Assembly (NCBI GenBank): GCA_963793275.1
Contig: CAWBZL010000004.1
Span: 1 to 64,000, forward strand
From: Marinirhabdus sp963793275
Lineage (GTDB): Bacteria; Bacteroidota; Bacteroidia; Flavobacteriales; Flavobacteriaceae
Direction of reading: 5' to 3'
Length of the DNA: 64,000 nt
In this document: piece by piece, positions 55,108 to 64,000 of the stretch
How positions within the stretch are numbered: the stretch's first letter is position 1
How the letters are laid out: each line of letters opens with the position of its first letter
Notes under the pieces: generated by a model
Told to the model about the DNA's origin: nothing
Seen by the model: the letters and a program-made list of their open reading frames with translations, nothing else
Databases searched by the model: none
Program-made: the position numbers and the translations under genes

Positions 55108-55525
55108 ACCATAGCATAAGTAGGTTAAGTTCATGGTAGATTTGGGGCAAAAAAAGGTGAACATCTGTTCACCTTTTTTTATGCACCAAACTTTCGGGGG
55201 TGGTGAGCAATACGCGGCGTAGCGGTTTATTGCGAGGCGTTTCCTATTCTCCTGAACAAACATTCACCTTTTTTATGCACCAAACTTTCGGGGGTGGTGA
55301 GCAATACACGGCGTAGCGGTTTATTGCGAGGCGTTTCCTATTCTCCTGAACAAACATTCACCTTTTTATGCACCAAACTTGCGGGGTGGTGAGCAATACA
55401 CTGCGTAGCGGTTTATTGCGAGGCGTTTCCTATTCTCCTTAACAAACATTCACCTTTTTATGCACCAAACTTTCGGGGGTGGTGAGCAATACGCGGCGTA
55501 GCGGTTTATTGCGAGGCGTTTCTCA
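55108..55525. repeat. Tandem array B, about 93-bp units
   Basis: About four units beginning near 55158, 55253, 55347 and 55440, each with TGCACCAAACTTTCGGGGG, GGCGTAGCGGTTTATTGCG and GGCGTTTCCTATTCTCC. Preceded by the same leader as array A and a perfect hairpin AGGTGAACA/TGTTCACCT with T-run. Units are related to array A but diverged. Confidence 0.85.
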
Positions 55526-55743
55526 ACACCCAAAAAAAATTGTCCGTCTCTTCCTCCCACTTACAGGCGGGATATGCAAAGCCCATTTATAGGATATCAA
55601 AAAAATATACTCTTTAAAAGGCCTGTCAATATTGATAAAACGGAACTTCCTAGTGAATAAAATTGAGGTAGAAATTTCATCTTCTAAATTTCTATAACAT
55701 ATGTTCAAAATAATTTTCTTCTCTAATAATATTACCATCCCAT
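55526..55743. other. Intergenic stretch before the sod terminator
   Basis: AT-rich, with no gene I can support; a 71-codon minus-strand frame lacks family features. Confidence 0.4.
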
Positions 55744-55778
55744 AAAAAAACCTCCTTCAAAAAAATTAAAGGAGGTTT
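55744..55778 (-). terminator. Terminator after sod
   Basis: AAACCTCCTT and AAGGAGGTTT arms followed by T on the minus strand. Confidence 0.85.
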
Positions 55779-55798
55779 CAACTGTATTATTAGACAGT

Positions 55799-56407
55799 TT
55801 ATTTATTCTGCATATATCTCTTAGACACTTCTTCCCAGTTTATTAGGTTGAAAAAAGCTTCAACATAATCCGGACGCTTGTTTTGATACTTTAAGTAATA
55901 TGCGTGTTCCCACACATCTAGTCCTAAAATTGGCGTGCCACCGCAACCTACTCCTGGCATTAGTGGATTGTCCTGGTTTGGAGTGCTACATACTTCAACT
56001 TTGCCTCCTTCGTGTACACATAACCAAGCCCATCCAGAGCCAAATTGTGTTTTAGCCGCTTCAGAAAATTTTGCTTTAAAATCGGCAAAACTTCCGTAGG
56101 CACTGGTAATTGCAGTTTTTAACTCACCTGTAGGCTCTCCACCTCCATCAGGAGACATTATTTCCCAAAAAAGTCGGTGATTATAGAACCCGCCACCGTT
56201 ATTTCTTACGGCTTTGTTTTTCATATCAAGGTTAATCAGGATATTTTCAATGGTTTTGCCTTCCATGTCTGTTCCTTCAATGGCTGCGTTCAACTTATCT
56301 GTATATCCCTGATGGTGTTTCCCGTGATGAATCTTCATGGTCTGTTCATCTATATGCGGTGTTAATGCGTCGTGTGCGTATTTTAATTTCGGTAATTCAA
56401 ATGACAT
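55799..56407 (-). CDS. sod: Superoxide dismutase (Fe/Mn)
   Basis: A 202-residue enzyme converting superoxide to peroxide and oxygen. Metal ligands: His in K-I-H-H-G-K-H-H, His in G-G-G-F-Y-N-H, and Asp/His in G-L-D-V-W-E-H-A-Y-Y. G-S-G-W-A-W-L is present. The glycine-rich YNH block suits the Mn or cambialistic type, not certain. No signal peptide, so cytoplasmic. Confidence 0.94.
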   Translation of the reverse strand: MSFELPKLKYAHDALTPHIDEQTMKIHHGKHHQGYTDKLNAAIEGTDMEGKTIENILINLDMKNKAVRNNGGGFYNHRLFWEIMSPDGGGEPTGELKTAITSAYGSFADFKAKFSEAAKTQFGSGWAWLCVHEGGKVEVCSTPNQDNPLMPGVGCGGTPILGLDVWEHAYYLKYQNKRPDYVEAFFNLINWEEVSKRYMQNK

Positions 56408-56568
56408 ATTCTTCGTTTTTTTGGTTACTATTCTATTTATAACGGTAAAGATACGTATTAGTTACGCCGGTAACTGTTATAGAATTTATAAGATTTTGAT
56501 GAACCTATAGAGAATGTTGATGGTCTTTGCGTAGCGTTTTTAATTTGTATTTTTATAAAAATTTCCTT

Positions 56569-59500
56569 GTGACTTCAACTACACCTTTTACTATCTACAA
56601 CGCATCTGCTGGCAGCGGAAAGACATTTACACTCGTAAAACTATATCTGAAAGAATTGCTAACTGCTCCAAGAGACGACAATTATAAAAACCTGCTGGCC
56701 ATAACATTTACCAATAAGGCCGTTGCCGAAATGAAAGAACGCATTATAGAAACATTGGTGGAGTTTTCCAACTTTTCTACGGCTGGAACTGAAGAAATCC
56801 CTGCAATGCTCTCTAAAATTTCCGAGGAAACCAACATCGAAGTGGCAACCCTTCAGCAGAAATCAAAAAAAATACTATCGCATTTATTACATCACTATTC
56901 GCAATTTAGTGTGGAAACTATAGATCATTTTAACCACAGACTTATTCGCACGTTTGCCCGGGATCTAAAACTTCCTGCTCATTTTGAAGTGAGCCTGGAC
57001 ACGCCACAGCTTATACAGGAAGCTGTAGACCAATTAATAGCAAAGGTTGGCGAGGATAAAGCTGTTACCAAAGTACTTGTGCAGTATGCGCTACAAAAAA
57101 CCGATGAGGATAAATCCTGGGATATAGCCAACGATATTGCAAATACAGCCTCGTTGTTATTGAACGAAAACGATGCCGCCCATCTTAAAAAGTTTGCAAC
57201 TGCTTCTCTGGACGATTTTCAGAAGTTCAAAAAGTCTATTCAAAAAAAAAGGGATGACCTGCTGTTGGATATTTCAAAGGTAGCACAGGATACACTTACC
57301 CTACTAACGGAAGCCGGCTTAGAAAAATCAGACTTTAACGGTGGGAGTCGCGCTTATTTTCCTGGTTACTTAGAAAAATTGGCGGCGTCTAATCTGGGGG
57401 TATCTTTTGGGGCAGTTTGGCAAGAAACAATGGGTGAAAAACCTATGTATCCCAAGTCTAAAACGACTGACCTTGTTGCCGGAACCATAGATGCATTAGC
57501 ACCACAATTTATTGCTGTTTTTAAGCAAACAAAACAGCTGGTAGCTCAAATATGGTTGTACGACAATATTCTGAAAAACCTAATTCCCCTTTCGGTAATT
57601 AATCTGGTGCAGCAAGAGTTTGAAGTTTTAAAGGAGCAGTATAATGTGTTGCCTATTTCAGAATTTAACGCCCTTATTCACGAAGAAATTAAAGACCAGC
57701 CCGCTCCCTTTATTTATGAGCGCTTAGGTGATAGGTACCGTCATTTTTTTATAGATGAATTTCAGGACACTTCCTCTTTACAATGGCAAAATTTAATCCC
57801 GTTAATTGATAACGCGCTGTCACAACAATTTGAAGACACTACGCAGGGAAGTTTGTTACTTGTGGGCGATGCAAAGCAGGCTATCTATCGCTGGAGAGGT
57901 GGTTTGCCAGAGCAATTTATGAGCTTGTACGGGGATGAAAATCCGTTTTCTGTTCAACATAAAAAAATAGAAAATCTAGACACAAATTTTAGGAGTTGCG
58001 AAAAAGTTATTGACTTCAATAATGCATTTTTCAGTTTTATAAGCCGGTATTTTGGTAATGATGTACACGCGCATTTATATGAAATTGGTAACAAACAAAA
58101 GCAAAACACAAAGCCTAACGGTTACGTTCAAATTGAATTTATTGAAGCCGAAAATAAAGAAGAAGCCCACCAATTATACGGGCAACAGATATTTAAAACC
58201 ATTACCCAACTAAAAAATGGCGGGTATTCGCTGGACGACATTTGTATTTTAACAAGAACCAAAAGCAATGGGATTGCACTAAGCACCTATTTAATGGAGT
58301 TGGGGATAGATGTGGTTTCTTCGGAAACTTTGCTATTGCAATTTTCGCCTTTAGTACAATGCATTGTAAATGCGCTCACATTTGCGGTGTTTCCAACCAA
58401 TGAAATAGCAAAAGTTTCATTTTTAGAATTTGTCCACGATACTTTTGAAATAAAGTGTTCAAAACACGACTTTTTAAGTGAATTATTACCCTTACAAACG
58501 CACTTCTTTTCAGAAAAACTAAAAGCCTACGGAATAGCGTTTTCTCTTGCTGAAATAGGCTCCAAGTCGCTGTATCAGTCTTGTGAATACATTATAAACG
58601 CCTTAGCATTGCAGGAAAAAGCAGATGCGTATCTATTCACTTTTATAGACTTTGTACTGGATTTTGAAAGTAATCCGCAGGCGGGGAAAATTAATTTCCT
58701 GGAGTATTGGGAACAAAAGAAAGGAACCGCAAGTATTCCTTCGGGAAATACCCAGAATGCGGTAACTATTATGACCATTCATAAATCTAAAGGTCTGGAA
58801 TTTCCCATTGTTCTATTCCCCTATGCCACGACCGAAATTTATGGCGAAATGAACCCGAAAGCATGGTTCCCAATGGAACACGAGCAATTTGATGAGGTAC
58901 TCATAAATTATAAAAGCGAAGTGGAAATGTATGGAGAAAATGGCCAGTACATGTATCAGGAACGCAGAAACACGTTAGAATTGGACAATTTTAACCTGTT
59001 ATACGTTACGCTTACCAGAGCTGTTGAGCAATTGTATTTGTACGCTGAAAAACCTTCAAAACAAATTTCGGAACCTCCAAAAGATTTCAGCCAGGTACTA
59101 ATTGCTTTTTTAATGGCACAAGGCAAGTGGAAAGATGATCAAATGCTGTATTCCTTCGGAGATGCGATAAAAACAGGACAATCACGTCCTAAAACAAACT
59201 CCAAAACAAAGAGCACTCCTGTAGTGCCTTCTTTTATTTCTTCGGCGCCAGAAAATCATCAGCTAAGTGTTGCCAGTGCAGATGCCTCGTTATGGGAAAG
59301 TGACGCTGCCCTAGCAATAGATTTTGGAAATTTGTTGCACGATACTATGGAGAAAATCAGAACCAAAAAAGATCGTATTTCAATATTTGAAGAGTATGAG
59401 CAGCGAAGTATCCTTCCGAAGAAAAAAATAAATGAATTAGCAACCATAATTGATAGTATTTTAGATCATGCTGAAACATCCTACCTCTTTGATGATTCCC

Positions 59501-59751
59501 TGGAAAGAAAAAACATTTACAACGAGCGGGATATTAGTACGAAAGAGCAAAAATTAATTCGTCCCGACCGCCTCAATTTTTTTGGAAACAAAAAAGTAGT
59601 TATTACAGACTATAAAACGGGAGCTCCACTTGAAAATCATAGAGCGCAACTAAACAGCTATGCCCAAGCGCTTGAGGACATGGGATTTCTGGTACAGTCT
59701 AAAATCCTAATTTATGTAGATGGGGCTTCTATTTCAATAAATAAAATTTAA
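56569..59751 (+). CDS. AddA/UvrD-type helicase-nuclease
   Basis: A protein of about 1060 residues: Walker A YNASAGSGKTFT near the start, F-I-D-E-F-Q-D-T-S (motif II), V-G-D-A-K-Q-A-I-Y-R-W-R-G (III), and a late T-I-H-K-S-K-G-L-E-F. The C-terminus carries D-R-L-N-F-F and I-T-D-Y-K-T-G, the PD-(D/E)xK nuclease. It acts in double-strand break repair with an AddB-like partner. I use GTG at 56569 (V-T-S-T-T-P); the open frame upstream has weak codons. Confidence 0.87.
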   Translation: MTSTTPFTIYNASAGSGKTFTLVKLYLKELLTAPRDDNYKNLLAITFTNKAVAEMKERIIETLVEFSNFSTAGTEEIPAMLSKISEETNIEVATLQQKSKKILSHLLHHYSQFSVETIDHFNHRLIRTFARDLKLPAHFEVSLDTPQLIQEAVDQLIAKVGEDKAVTKVLVQYALQKTDEDKSWDIANDIANTASLLLNENDAAHLKKFATASLDDFQKFKKSIQKKRDDLLLDISKVAQDTLTLLTEAGLEKSDFNGGSRAYFPGYLEKLAASNLGVSFGAVWQETMGEKPMYPKSKTTDLVAGTIDALAPQFIAVFKQTKQLVAQIWLYDNILKNLIPLSVINLVQQEFEVLKEQYNVLPISEFNALIHEEIKDQPAPFIYERLGDRYRHFFIDEFQDTSSLQWQNLIPLIDNALSQQFEDTTQGSLLLVGDAKQAIYRWRGGLPEQFMSLYGDENPFSVQHKKIENLDTNFRSCEKVIDFNNAFFSFISRYFGNDVHAHLYEIGNKQKQNTKPNGYVQIEFIEAENKEEAHQLYGQQIFKTITQLKNGGYSLDDICILTRTKSNGIALSTYLMELGIDVVSSETLLLQFSPLVQCIVNALTFAVFPTNEIAKVSFLEFVHDTFEIKCSKHDFLSELLPLQTHFFSEKLKAYGIAFSLAEIGSKSLYQSCEYIINALALQEKADAYLFTFIDFVLDFESNPQAGKINFLEYWEQKKGTASIPSGNTQNAVTIMTIHKSKGLEFPIVLFPYATTEIYGEMNPKAWFPMEHEQFDEVLINYKSEVEMYGENGQYMYQERRNTLELDNFNLLYVTLTRAVEQLYLYAEKPSKQISEPPKDFSQVLIAFLMAQGKWKDDQMLYSFGDAIKTGQSRPKTNSKTKSTPVVPSFISSAPENHQLSVASADASLWESDAALAIDFGNLLHDTMEKIRTKKDRISIFEEYEQRSILPKKKINELATIIDSILDHAETSYLFDDSLERKNIYNERDISTKEQKLIRPDRLNFFGNKKVVITDYKTGAPLENHRAQLNSYAQALEDMGFLVQSKILIYVDGASISINKI

Positions 59752-59777
59752 CTTTGAAACTTATAAAATAACTAGGT

Positions 59778-60980
59778 ATGTACGAAAATATTAAAGAACA
59801 TTTACAACAAGAAATTCAGGATATAAAAGATAACGGTCTTTACAAAAAAGAGCGAATAATTACATCTCCACAGGACGCTGTCATAAAAATTTCAACGGGT
59901 GAGGAAGTCATCAATTTTTGTGCAAATAATTATTTAGGATTGTCTTCAAATAAGGAAGTAATTCAGGCAGCCAAAGACGCCATGGACACGCACGGATTTG
60001 GTATGTCCTCTGTACGTTTTATCTGCGGCACGCAGGATATTCACAAAACGCTTGAAGCTAAAATTGCCGAATATTACCAGACCGAAGATACTATTCTCTA
60101 CGCTGCAGCTTTTGACGCTAACGCAGGTGTTTTTGAACCGCTGCTAACGGCGGAGGATGCCATTATTTCAGACTCTCTAAATCACGCCTCTATTATAGAT
60201 GGAGTAAGATTGTGTAAAGCCGCAAGATATAGGTACGAAAACAGCAATATGGAGGACTTAGAAGTACAATTAAAAGCCGCTAATGAAAACGGAGCACGCT
60301 TTAAGATTATTGTAACCGACGGTGTTTTCTCTATGGATGGTATTGTTGCGCCACTGGATAAAATTTGTGATCTGGCCGATAAATACGATGCTCTGGTCAT
60401 GATAGATGAGTGTCACGCTGCTGGTTTTATTGGCGAAACAGGAAGAGGAACGCTCGAAGAAAAGGGGGTAATGGGACGAATAGACATCATAACCGGAACC
60501 CTGGGGAAAGCACTTGGTGGTGCCATGGGAGGCTATACCACTGGGAAAAAAGAAATTATTGAAATTTTAAGACAGCGGTCCAGACCTTATTTATTTTCTA
60601 ACTCACTTGCTCCGGCGATTGTAGGTGCGTCTATCAAAGTATTCGATATGCTAGCGACAGATACAAGTTTGCGAGATACGCTAGAGTACAATACCAATTA
60701 CTTTAAAAAAGGGATGAAAGCAGCTGGGTTTGATATAGTAGATGGAGATTCAGCTATAGTTCCAGTGATGTTATATGATGCGCAACTTTCTCAAAATATG
60801 GCAGATATGTTGTTGGAAGAAGGCATTTATGTGATAGGTTTTTTCTATCCCGTCGTGCCAAAGGGTAAAGCTAGGATTAGGGTTCAACTTTCTGCAGCTC
60901 ATGACCAATCACACTTGGATAAAGCGATAGCGGCATTTAAAAAAGTAGGTTTATCATTAGGCGTAATTAGTGGAGCCTAG
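59778..60980 (+). CDS. kbl: Glycine C-acetyltransferase (2-amino-3-ketobutyrate CoA ligase)
   Basis: A 400-residue PLP enzyme of threonine breakdown, splitting 2-amino-3-oxobutanoate with CoA to glycine and acetyl-CoA. Motifs: F-C-A-N-N-Y-L-G-L, M-I-D-E-C-H-A-A-G-F-I-G, and the lysine in I-T-G-T-L-G-K-A-L-G-G. Full length. It lies between the helicase and ompA genes. Confidence 0.94.
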   Translation: MYENIKEHLQQEIQDIKDNGLYKKERIITSPQDAVIKISTGEEVINFCANNYLGLSSNKEVIQAAKDAMDTHGFGMSSVRFICGTQDIHKTLEAKIAEYYQTEDTILYAAAFDANAGVFEPLLTAEDAIISDSLNHASIIDGVRLCKAARYRYENSNMEDLEVQLKAANENGARFKIIVTDGVFSMDGIVAPLDKICDLADKYDALVMIDECHAAGFIGETGRGTLEEKGVMGRIDIITGTLGKALGGAMGGYTTGKKEIIEILRQRSRPYLFSNSLAPAIVGASIKVFDMLATDTSLRDTLEYNTNYFKKGMKAAGFDIVDGDSAIVPVMLYDAQLSQNMADMLLEEGIYVIGFFYPVVPKGKARIRVQLSAAHDQSHLDKAIAAFKKVGLSLGVISGA

Positions 60981-61003
60981 ATTATACTTTAAATAGCAAG
61001 CCT

Positions 61004-61033
61004 TTTGTATTTATGAAAATTTTATTAGATTTG
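61004..61033 (+). promoter_or_regulatory. Promoter of the ompA gene
   Basis: TTTG (61004-61007), 18 nt, TAGATTTG (61026-61033), 66 bp before the start codon; a near-perfect Bacteroidota promoter with a long leader, as usual for abundant OmpA. Confidence 0.7.
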
Positions 61034-61098
61034 CTTTTGTTTATAAGTTTTAACAACTTACTTTTGTTCCATTAACACTTAAAAATTAAACAATCAAT

Positions 61099-62508
61099 AT
61101 GAAACATCTTAACAGTATTTTAGTTGCTGCGCTCCTTATTATAGGGGTTGGTGCAGCTAACGCACAAGACGAAAACAACCCTTGGTCAGTTGGTGCTGGT
61201 ATCAACGCAGTAGATCTTTTCCCAACAGGAATTGACGACGAGGGACGCTTTATGGCAATGCTTGCAGACGGAACCGAACTTAAAGGGGAAATGTTTGACG
61301 AGTATTTTAATGCAAACGATCACTGGAATATACTTCCTTCAGTCTCTAGAGTATCTGTAGGTAGATATATTGGTAGTGGTTTTTCTTTTACAGGAGTTGG
61401 AACAATCAACAAAATTGAAAAAGTTGGTGATATTAGAATTCCTGATGTAACTTATTACGGTTTAGATGGTGAGATTAAATATAGCTTAAGAGACCTATTG
61501 AACGGTCCTGGTGGATGGTTTGATCCATCTATTGGTGTTGGTGGAGGTTATACTTGGGTAGACGATATTGGATTTGGAACTGCAAATGGTATCGCTAATG
61601 TACGTTTCTGGTTAGGTGAAAACTTTGCTTTTGAAGTACAATCTACATACAAGCACGCTTTTGAAGATACGTACGGTATCCAACACTTCCAGCACTCTGC
61701 AGGTTTTATGTTTAAATTTGGTGGAAAAGATACAGATGGTGATGGTATCTATGACGTAGATGATGAGTGTCCAGAAGTTCCTGGTCTTCCAGAATTTAAT
61801 GGTTGTCCTGATACTGATGGTGATGGTATTGAAGACAGAAATGATGCGTGTCCTAACACTCCAGGTTTAGCTGAATTTAACGGTTGTCCTGATACTGATG
61901 GTGATGGTATTCCAGATCCACAAGATGCTTGTCCTACTGTTGCCGGTCTTGCTTCTATGAATGGTTGTCCAGATGCTGACGGTGATGGTATCACAGATGC
62001 TGAAGATGCTTGTCCTAATGAAGCTGGTCGTAAGTCTAACAATGGTTGTCCTTACGAAGATCGTGATGGTGACGGTGTACTAGACAAAGATGATGAATGC
62101 CCAGACGTTCCTGGTACTGTTGCAAACAACGGATGTCCAGAAGTAACTATAGAAATTATCAACCAATTGAATGAGTACTCTAAAACTATCTTATTCGATT
62201 ACGATAAAGCAACGATCCGTCAGGAATCTTTCTCTGCATTAAAGAGTATTTCAGACATTATGAAAGAATACCCATCTGCTAACTTCCACATTGAAGGACA
62301 CACAGATAGTAGAGGTAGTGATTCGTACAATATGAAGCTTTCTAAAGAAAGAGCTGCTTCTGTAAAAACATATCTTGAAGGAAATATGGGTATCCCATCT
62401 AGCAGATTAACTTCTGAAGGATACGGTGAAACTCGTCCTATAGCTACCAACGATACTAAAGCTGGTAGACAACAGAACAGACGTGTTGAGATTTCTTTGA
62501 AGAAATAA
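61099..62508 (+). CDS. OmpA-family outer-membrane protein with thrombospondin type 3 repeats
   Basis: A 469-residue protein: signal peptide (A-A-L-L-I-I-G-V-G-A-A-N-A-Q), a beta-barrel of about 180 residues, five calcium-binding TSP3 repeats (D-T-D-G-D-G-I, A-C-P-N or similar) at about 215-350, and a C-terminal OmpA domain with F-D-Y-D-K-A-T-I-R and G-H-T-D-S-R-G-S-D that binds peptidoglycan. Probably a major surface protein anchoring the outer membrane. Confidence 0.93.
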   Translation: MKHLNSILVAALLIIGVGAANAQDENNPWSVGAGINAVDLFPTGIDDEGRFMAMLADGTELKGEMFDEYFNANDHWNILPSVSRVSVGRYIGSGFSFTGVGTINKIEKVGDIRIPDVTYYGLDGEIKYSLRDLLNGPGGWFDPSIGVGGGYTWVDDIGFGTANGIANVRFWLGENFAFEVQSTYKHAFEDTYGIQHFQHSAGFMFKFGGKDTDGDGIYDVDDECPEVPGLPEFNGCPDTDGDGIEDRNDACPNTPGLAEFNGCPDTDGDGIPDPQDACPTVAGLASMNGCPDADGDGITDAEDACPNEAGRKSNNGCPYEDRDGDGVLDKDDECPDVPGTVANNGCPEVTIEIINQLNEYSKTILFDYDKATIRQESFSALKSISDIMKEYPSANFHIEGHTDSRGSDSYNMKLSKERAASVKTYLEGNMGIPSSRLTSEGYGETRPIATNDTKAGRQQNRRVEISLKK

Positions 62509-62530
62509 AAAACACTCTAAATAATTAAGT

Positions 62531-62566
62531 AGAAACGCCTCCAATATTGGGGGCGTTTCTTATTTT
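62531..62566 (+). terminator. Terminator after ompA
   Basis: AGAAACGCC and GGCGTTTCT with a TCCAATATTGGG loop, followed by T-rich sequence. Confidence 0.85.
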
Positions 62567-62572
62567 TAGGGT

Positions 62573-64000
62573 ATGCTAACTTTTCTTGAAGAAACCTTAA
62601 AACATATTCAGCAAAAACAGGATGATCTGTCCAACTGCGTCTTTATACTTCCCAGTAAACGAGCTGGTGGTTTTTTGAAAAACTACCTTAGGCTTCAAAC
62701 AACTAAAACAACTTTTCTGCCCAAAATAATAAGCATTGAAGACCTAATACAAGAGCTCTCAGGATTAGAAATAATAGATGCTACAGAACTTCTTTTTAAA
62801 AGTTACGAAGTTTATAAAAGCACGACAAACTTTGAAGAGAAAGAAACTTTCGACGGGTATTCCAGCTGGGCAATAACATTACTTAATGACTTTAATGAAG
62901 TAGATAGGTACTTGCTGGATCCAGATCAGTTTTTTGGGTACTTAGCGAGTATTAAATCTCTTGAACGATGGAATGTAACTTCAGAAACTTCCAGCTTTAT
63001 TACAAACTATCTTGAGTTCTGGAAACAACTTCCTCAATTTTATTATAATCTTAAAGAAGCCCTCATAAAAGATGATATCGCATATCAGGGTCTTGTTTAC
63101 AGGGAAGCCGTAAATAATATTGAACATTATCTTCAGGCAACCGTAACACAGCGACATTTTTTTATAGGGTTTAATGCGCTAAACACCGCAGAGCAACAAA
63201 TAATCCAGGCTTTTCTGGAAACAGAGTATAGCTCCATATATTGGGATGCAGAAAAGGTATTTACAGGGATTTCTAAACATAGTGCTTCTTTGTTTTTTAG
63301 AAATTATCTTAAAGAATGGAACTATTTCGATAAGAATAGCCCAAACTTTATATCAAATAAGTATGCAGAAGCCAAGACCATAACAAGTGTGGCTTGTTCC
63401 AAAAACAGTGCGCAATTAAAATACACCGGGCAAATTTTACAACGTTTTTCTCCAGAAAAGCTTAACAACACAGCCATTGTTCTTGCAGACGAAACGCTGT
63501 TACTACCTCTATTACATTCTTTACCAGCCAATGTAATGCAAGCAAACGTCACTATGGGAGCGGCCTTAAAAAATTTCCCTGTTGGTATATTTTTTGAAAC
63601 TTGGCTCGCCATTCACAAAAAAAACCCTGAATCCTTTTATTTTAGAGACGTTTTAAAAATTATAGGAAGTCCAACAGCTGCTAAACTACTCAGCAATCAG
63701 TCAATAGTTAACAATATTACACAGCAAAATAGAAGCCACTATACGCTGAAACAGATTTTAGAAATTTCAGAAGAAAAAGATGGGGAGACGCTTGCATTGC
63801 TCTTTGGTTCCTTGGGCGAGAGTCCCGCAAAAGCTCTGGCTGTTTTCAATCAAATTATTGAACAATTAAGAAAAGTACCTACAGACTATAGTGTTGAAAA
63901 AGTAGTACTTCATAAGTTATTCAGCATTATTGAAGAACTAAAAGCGCTGAGTATGAAATACAATCATCTGGCAAATTTACTGACGCTACAAGAGCTATTT
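62573..64000 (+). CDS. AddB-like PD-(D/E)xK nuclease/helicase partner, 3' cut by window
   Basis: The frame is open from ATG 62573 to the window end (476 codons). Visible: MLTFLEETLKHIQQ, F-I-L-P-S-K-R-A-G-G-F, F-I-G-F-N-A-L-N, and I-V-L-A-D-E-T-L-L-L-P-L-L. This matches the inactivated-helicase N-terminal part of AddB-like proteins of Bacteroidota; the nuclease domain would lie beyond the window. It probably works with the AddA-like helicase two genes upstream. It follows the ompA terminator by 6 bp, so it needs its own promoter. Confidence 0.75.
   Translation, partial: MLTFLEETLKHIQQKQDDLSNCVFILPSKRAGGFLKNYLRLQTTKTTFLPKIISIEDLIQELSGLEIIDATELLFKSYEVYKSTTNFEEKETFDGYSSWAITLLNDFNEVDRYLLDPDQFFGYLASIKSLERWNVTSETSSFITNYLEFWKQLPQFYYNLKEALIKDDIAYQGLVYREAVNNIEHYLQATVTQRHFFIGFNALNTAEQQIIQAFLETEYSSIYWDAEKVFTGISKHSASLFFRNYLKEWNYFDKNSPNFISNKYAEAKTITSVACSKNSAQLKYTGQILQRFSPEKLNNTAIVLADETLLLPLLHSLPANVMQANVTMGAALKNFPVGIFFETWLAIHKKNPESFYFRDVLKIIGSPTAAKLLSNQSIVNNITQQNRSHYTLKQILEISEEKDGETLALLFGSLGESPAKALAVFNQIIEQLRKVPTDYSVEKVVLHKLFSIIEELKALSMKYNHLANLLTLQELF

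Noticed and set aside
52274..55525. CRISPR array
   Set aside because: Units are 93-96 bp, contiguous and without variable spacers; no cas gene is near.
55523..55738. 71-codon minus-strand frame after array B
   Set aside because: No family features and it overlaps the end of the array.

Overview
The window looks like a Flavobacteriaceae (Bacteroidota) chromosome carrying most of an integrative conjugative element (ICE). Several promoters match the Bacteroidota form (TTTG about 19 nt before TAnnTTTG). The transfer genes are of the Bacteroides conjugative-transposon type (TraE to TraN with MobA/B/C), and the housekeeping neighbours (prs-rplY-pth-ribF, kbl, TSP3-OmpA) fit the same group. I did not assign a genus.

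Layout. (1) About 1 to 43.6 kb is ICE; its left end and integrase lie outside the window. From the left it holds the end of rteC, an HTH/replication/ATPase trio, a two-gene methyltransferase plus PD-ExK nuclease cassette (2.45-6.1 kb), a secreted amidase, and the tra operon (7.3-14.1 kb). A 13.7-kb defence block follows (14.5-28.1 kb): a complete QatABCD system, then an operon of controller, type IIG restriction enzyme, methyltransferase, SIR2 and HerA. Next come mobC-mobB-mobA on the minus strand, a probable oriT region, DUF6876 and ssb, a 0.65-kb strongly structured noncoding segment, a Cus/Czc-type heavy-metal efflux operon, and DUF932 and ParB genes with duplicated leaders. (2) At 43.66 kb a tRNA-Leu(CAA) gene marks the probable attachment site, with half of a second tRNA-Leu beside it. 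(3) From 43.9 kb to the end is core chromosome: prs, rplY, pth, ribF, RNase H, a PfkB kinase, an amidophosphoribosyltransferase paralogue, tandem-repeat arrays (one split by an IS30-type element), superoxide dismutase, an AddA-like helicase, kbl, an OmpA protein and the start of an AddB-like nuclease.

How it works together. The ICE has a mating-pore set, a relaxase/coupling set and replication/maintenance genes, and carries defence and metal-resistance cargo. Nearly every tra/mob gene is split by single-base frameshifts (at least 25 counted by eye), while about 20 kb of cargo coding sequence has none. The shifts are often one-base changes in short homopolymer runs, and I saw no nonsense codons in the restored frames. 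That fits either recent decay of transfer functions or an unpolished multi-copy backbone in the assembly; I cannot separate these from sequence alone.

The points most worth a second look are the five-gene R-M/SIR2/HerA operon with palindromic operators, the methyltransferase/PD-ExK pair, and the nested inverted repeats at 32801-33137, which look like a large structured RNA or an origin.
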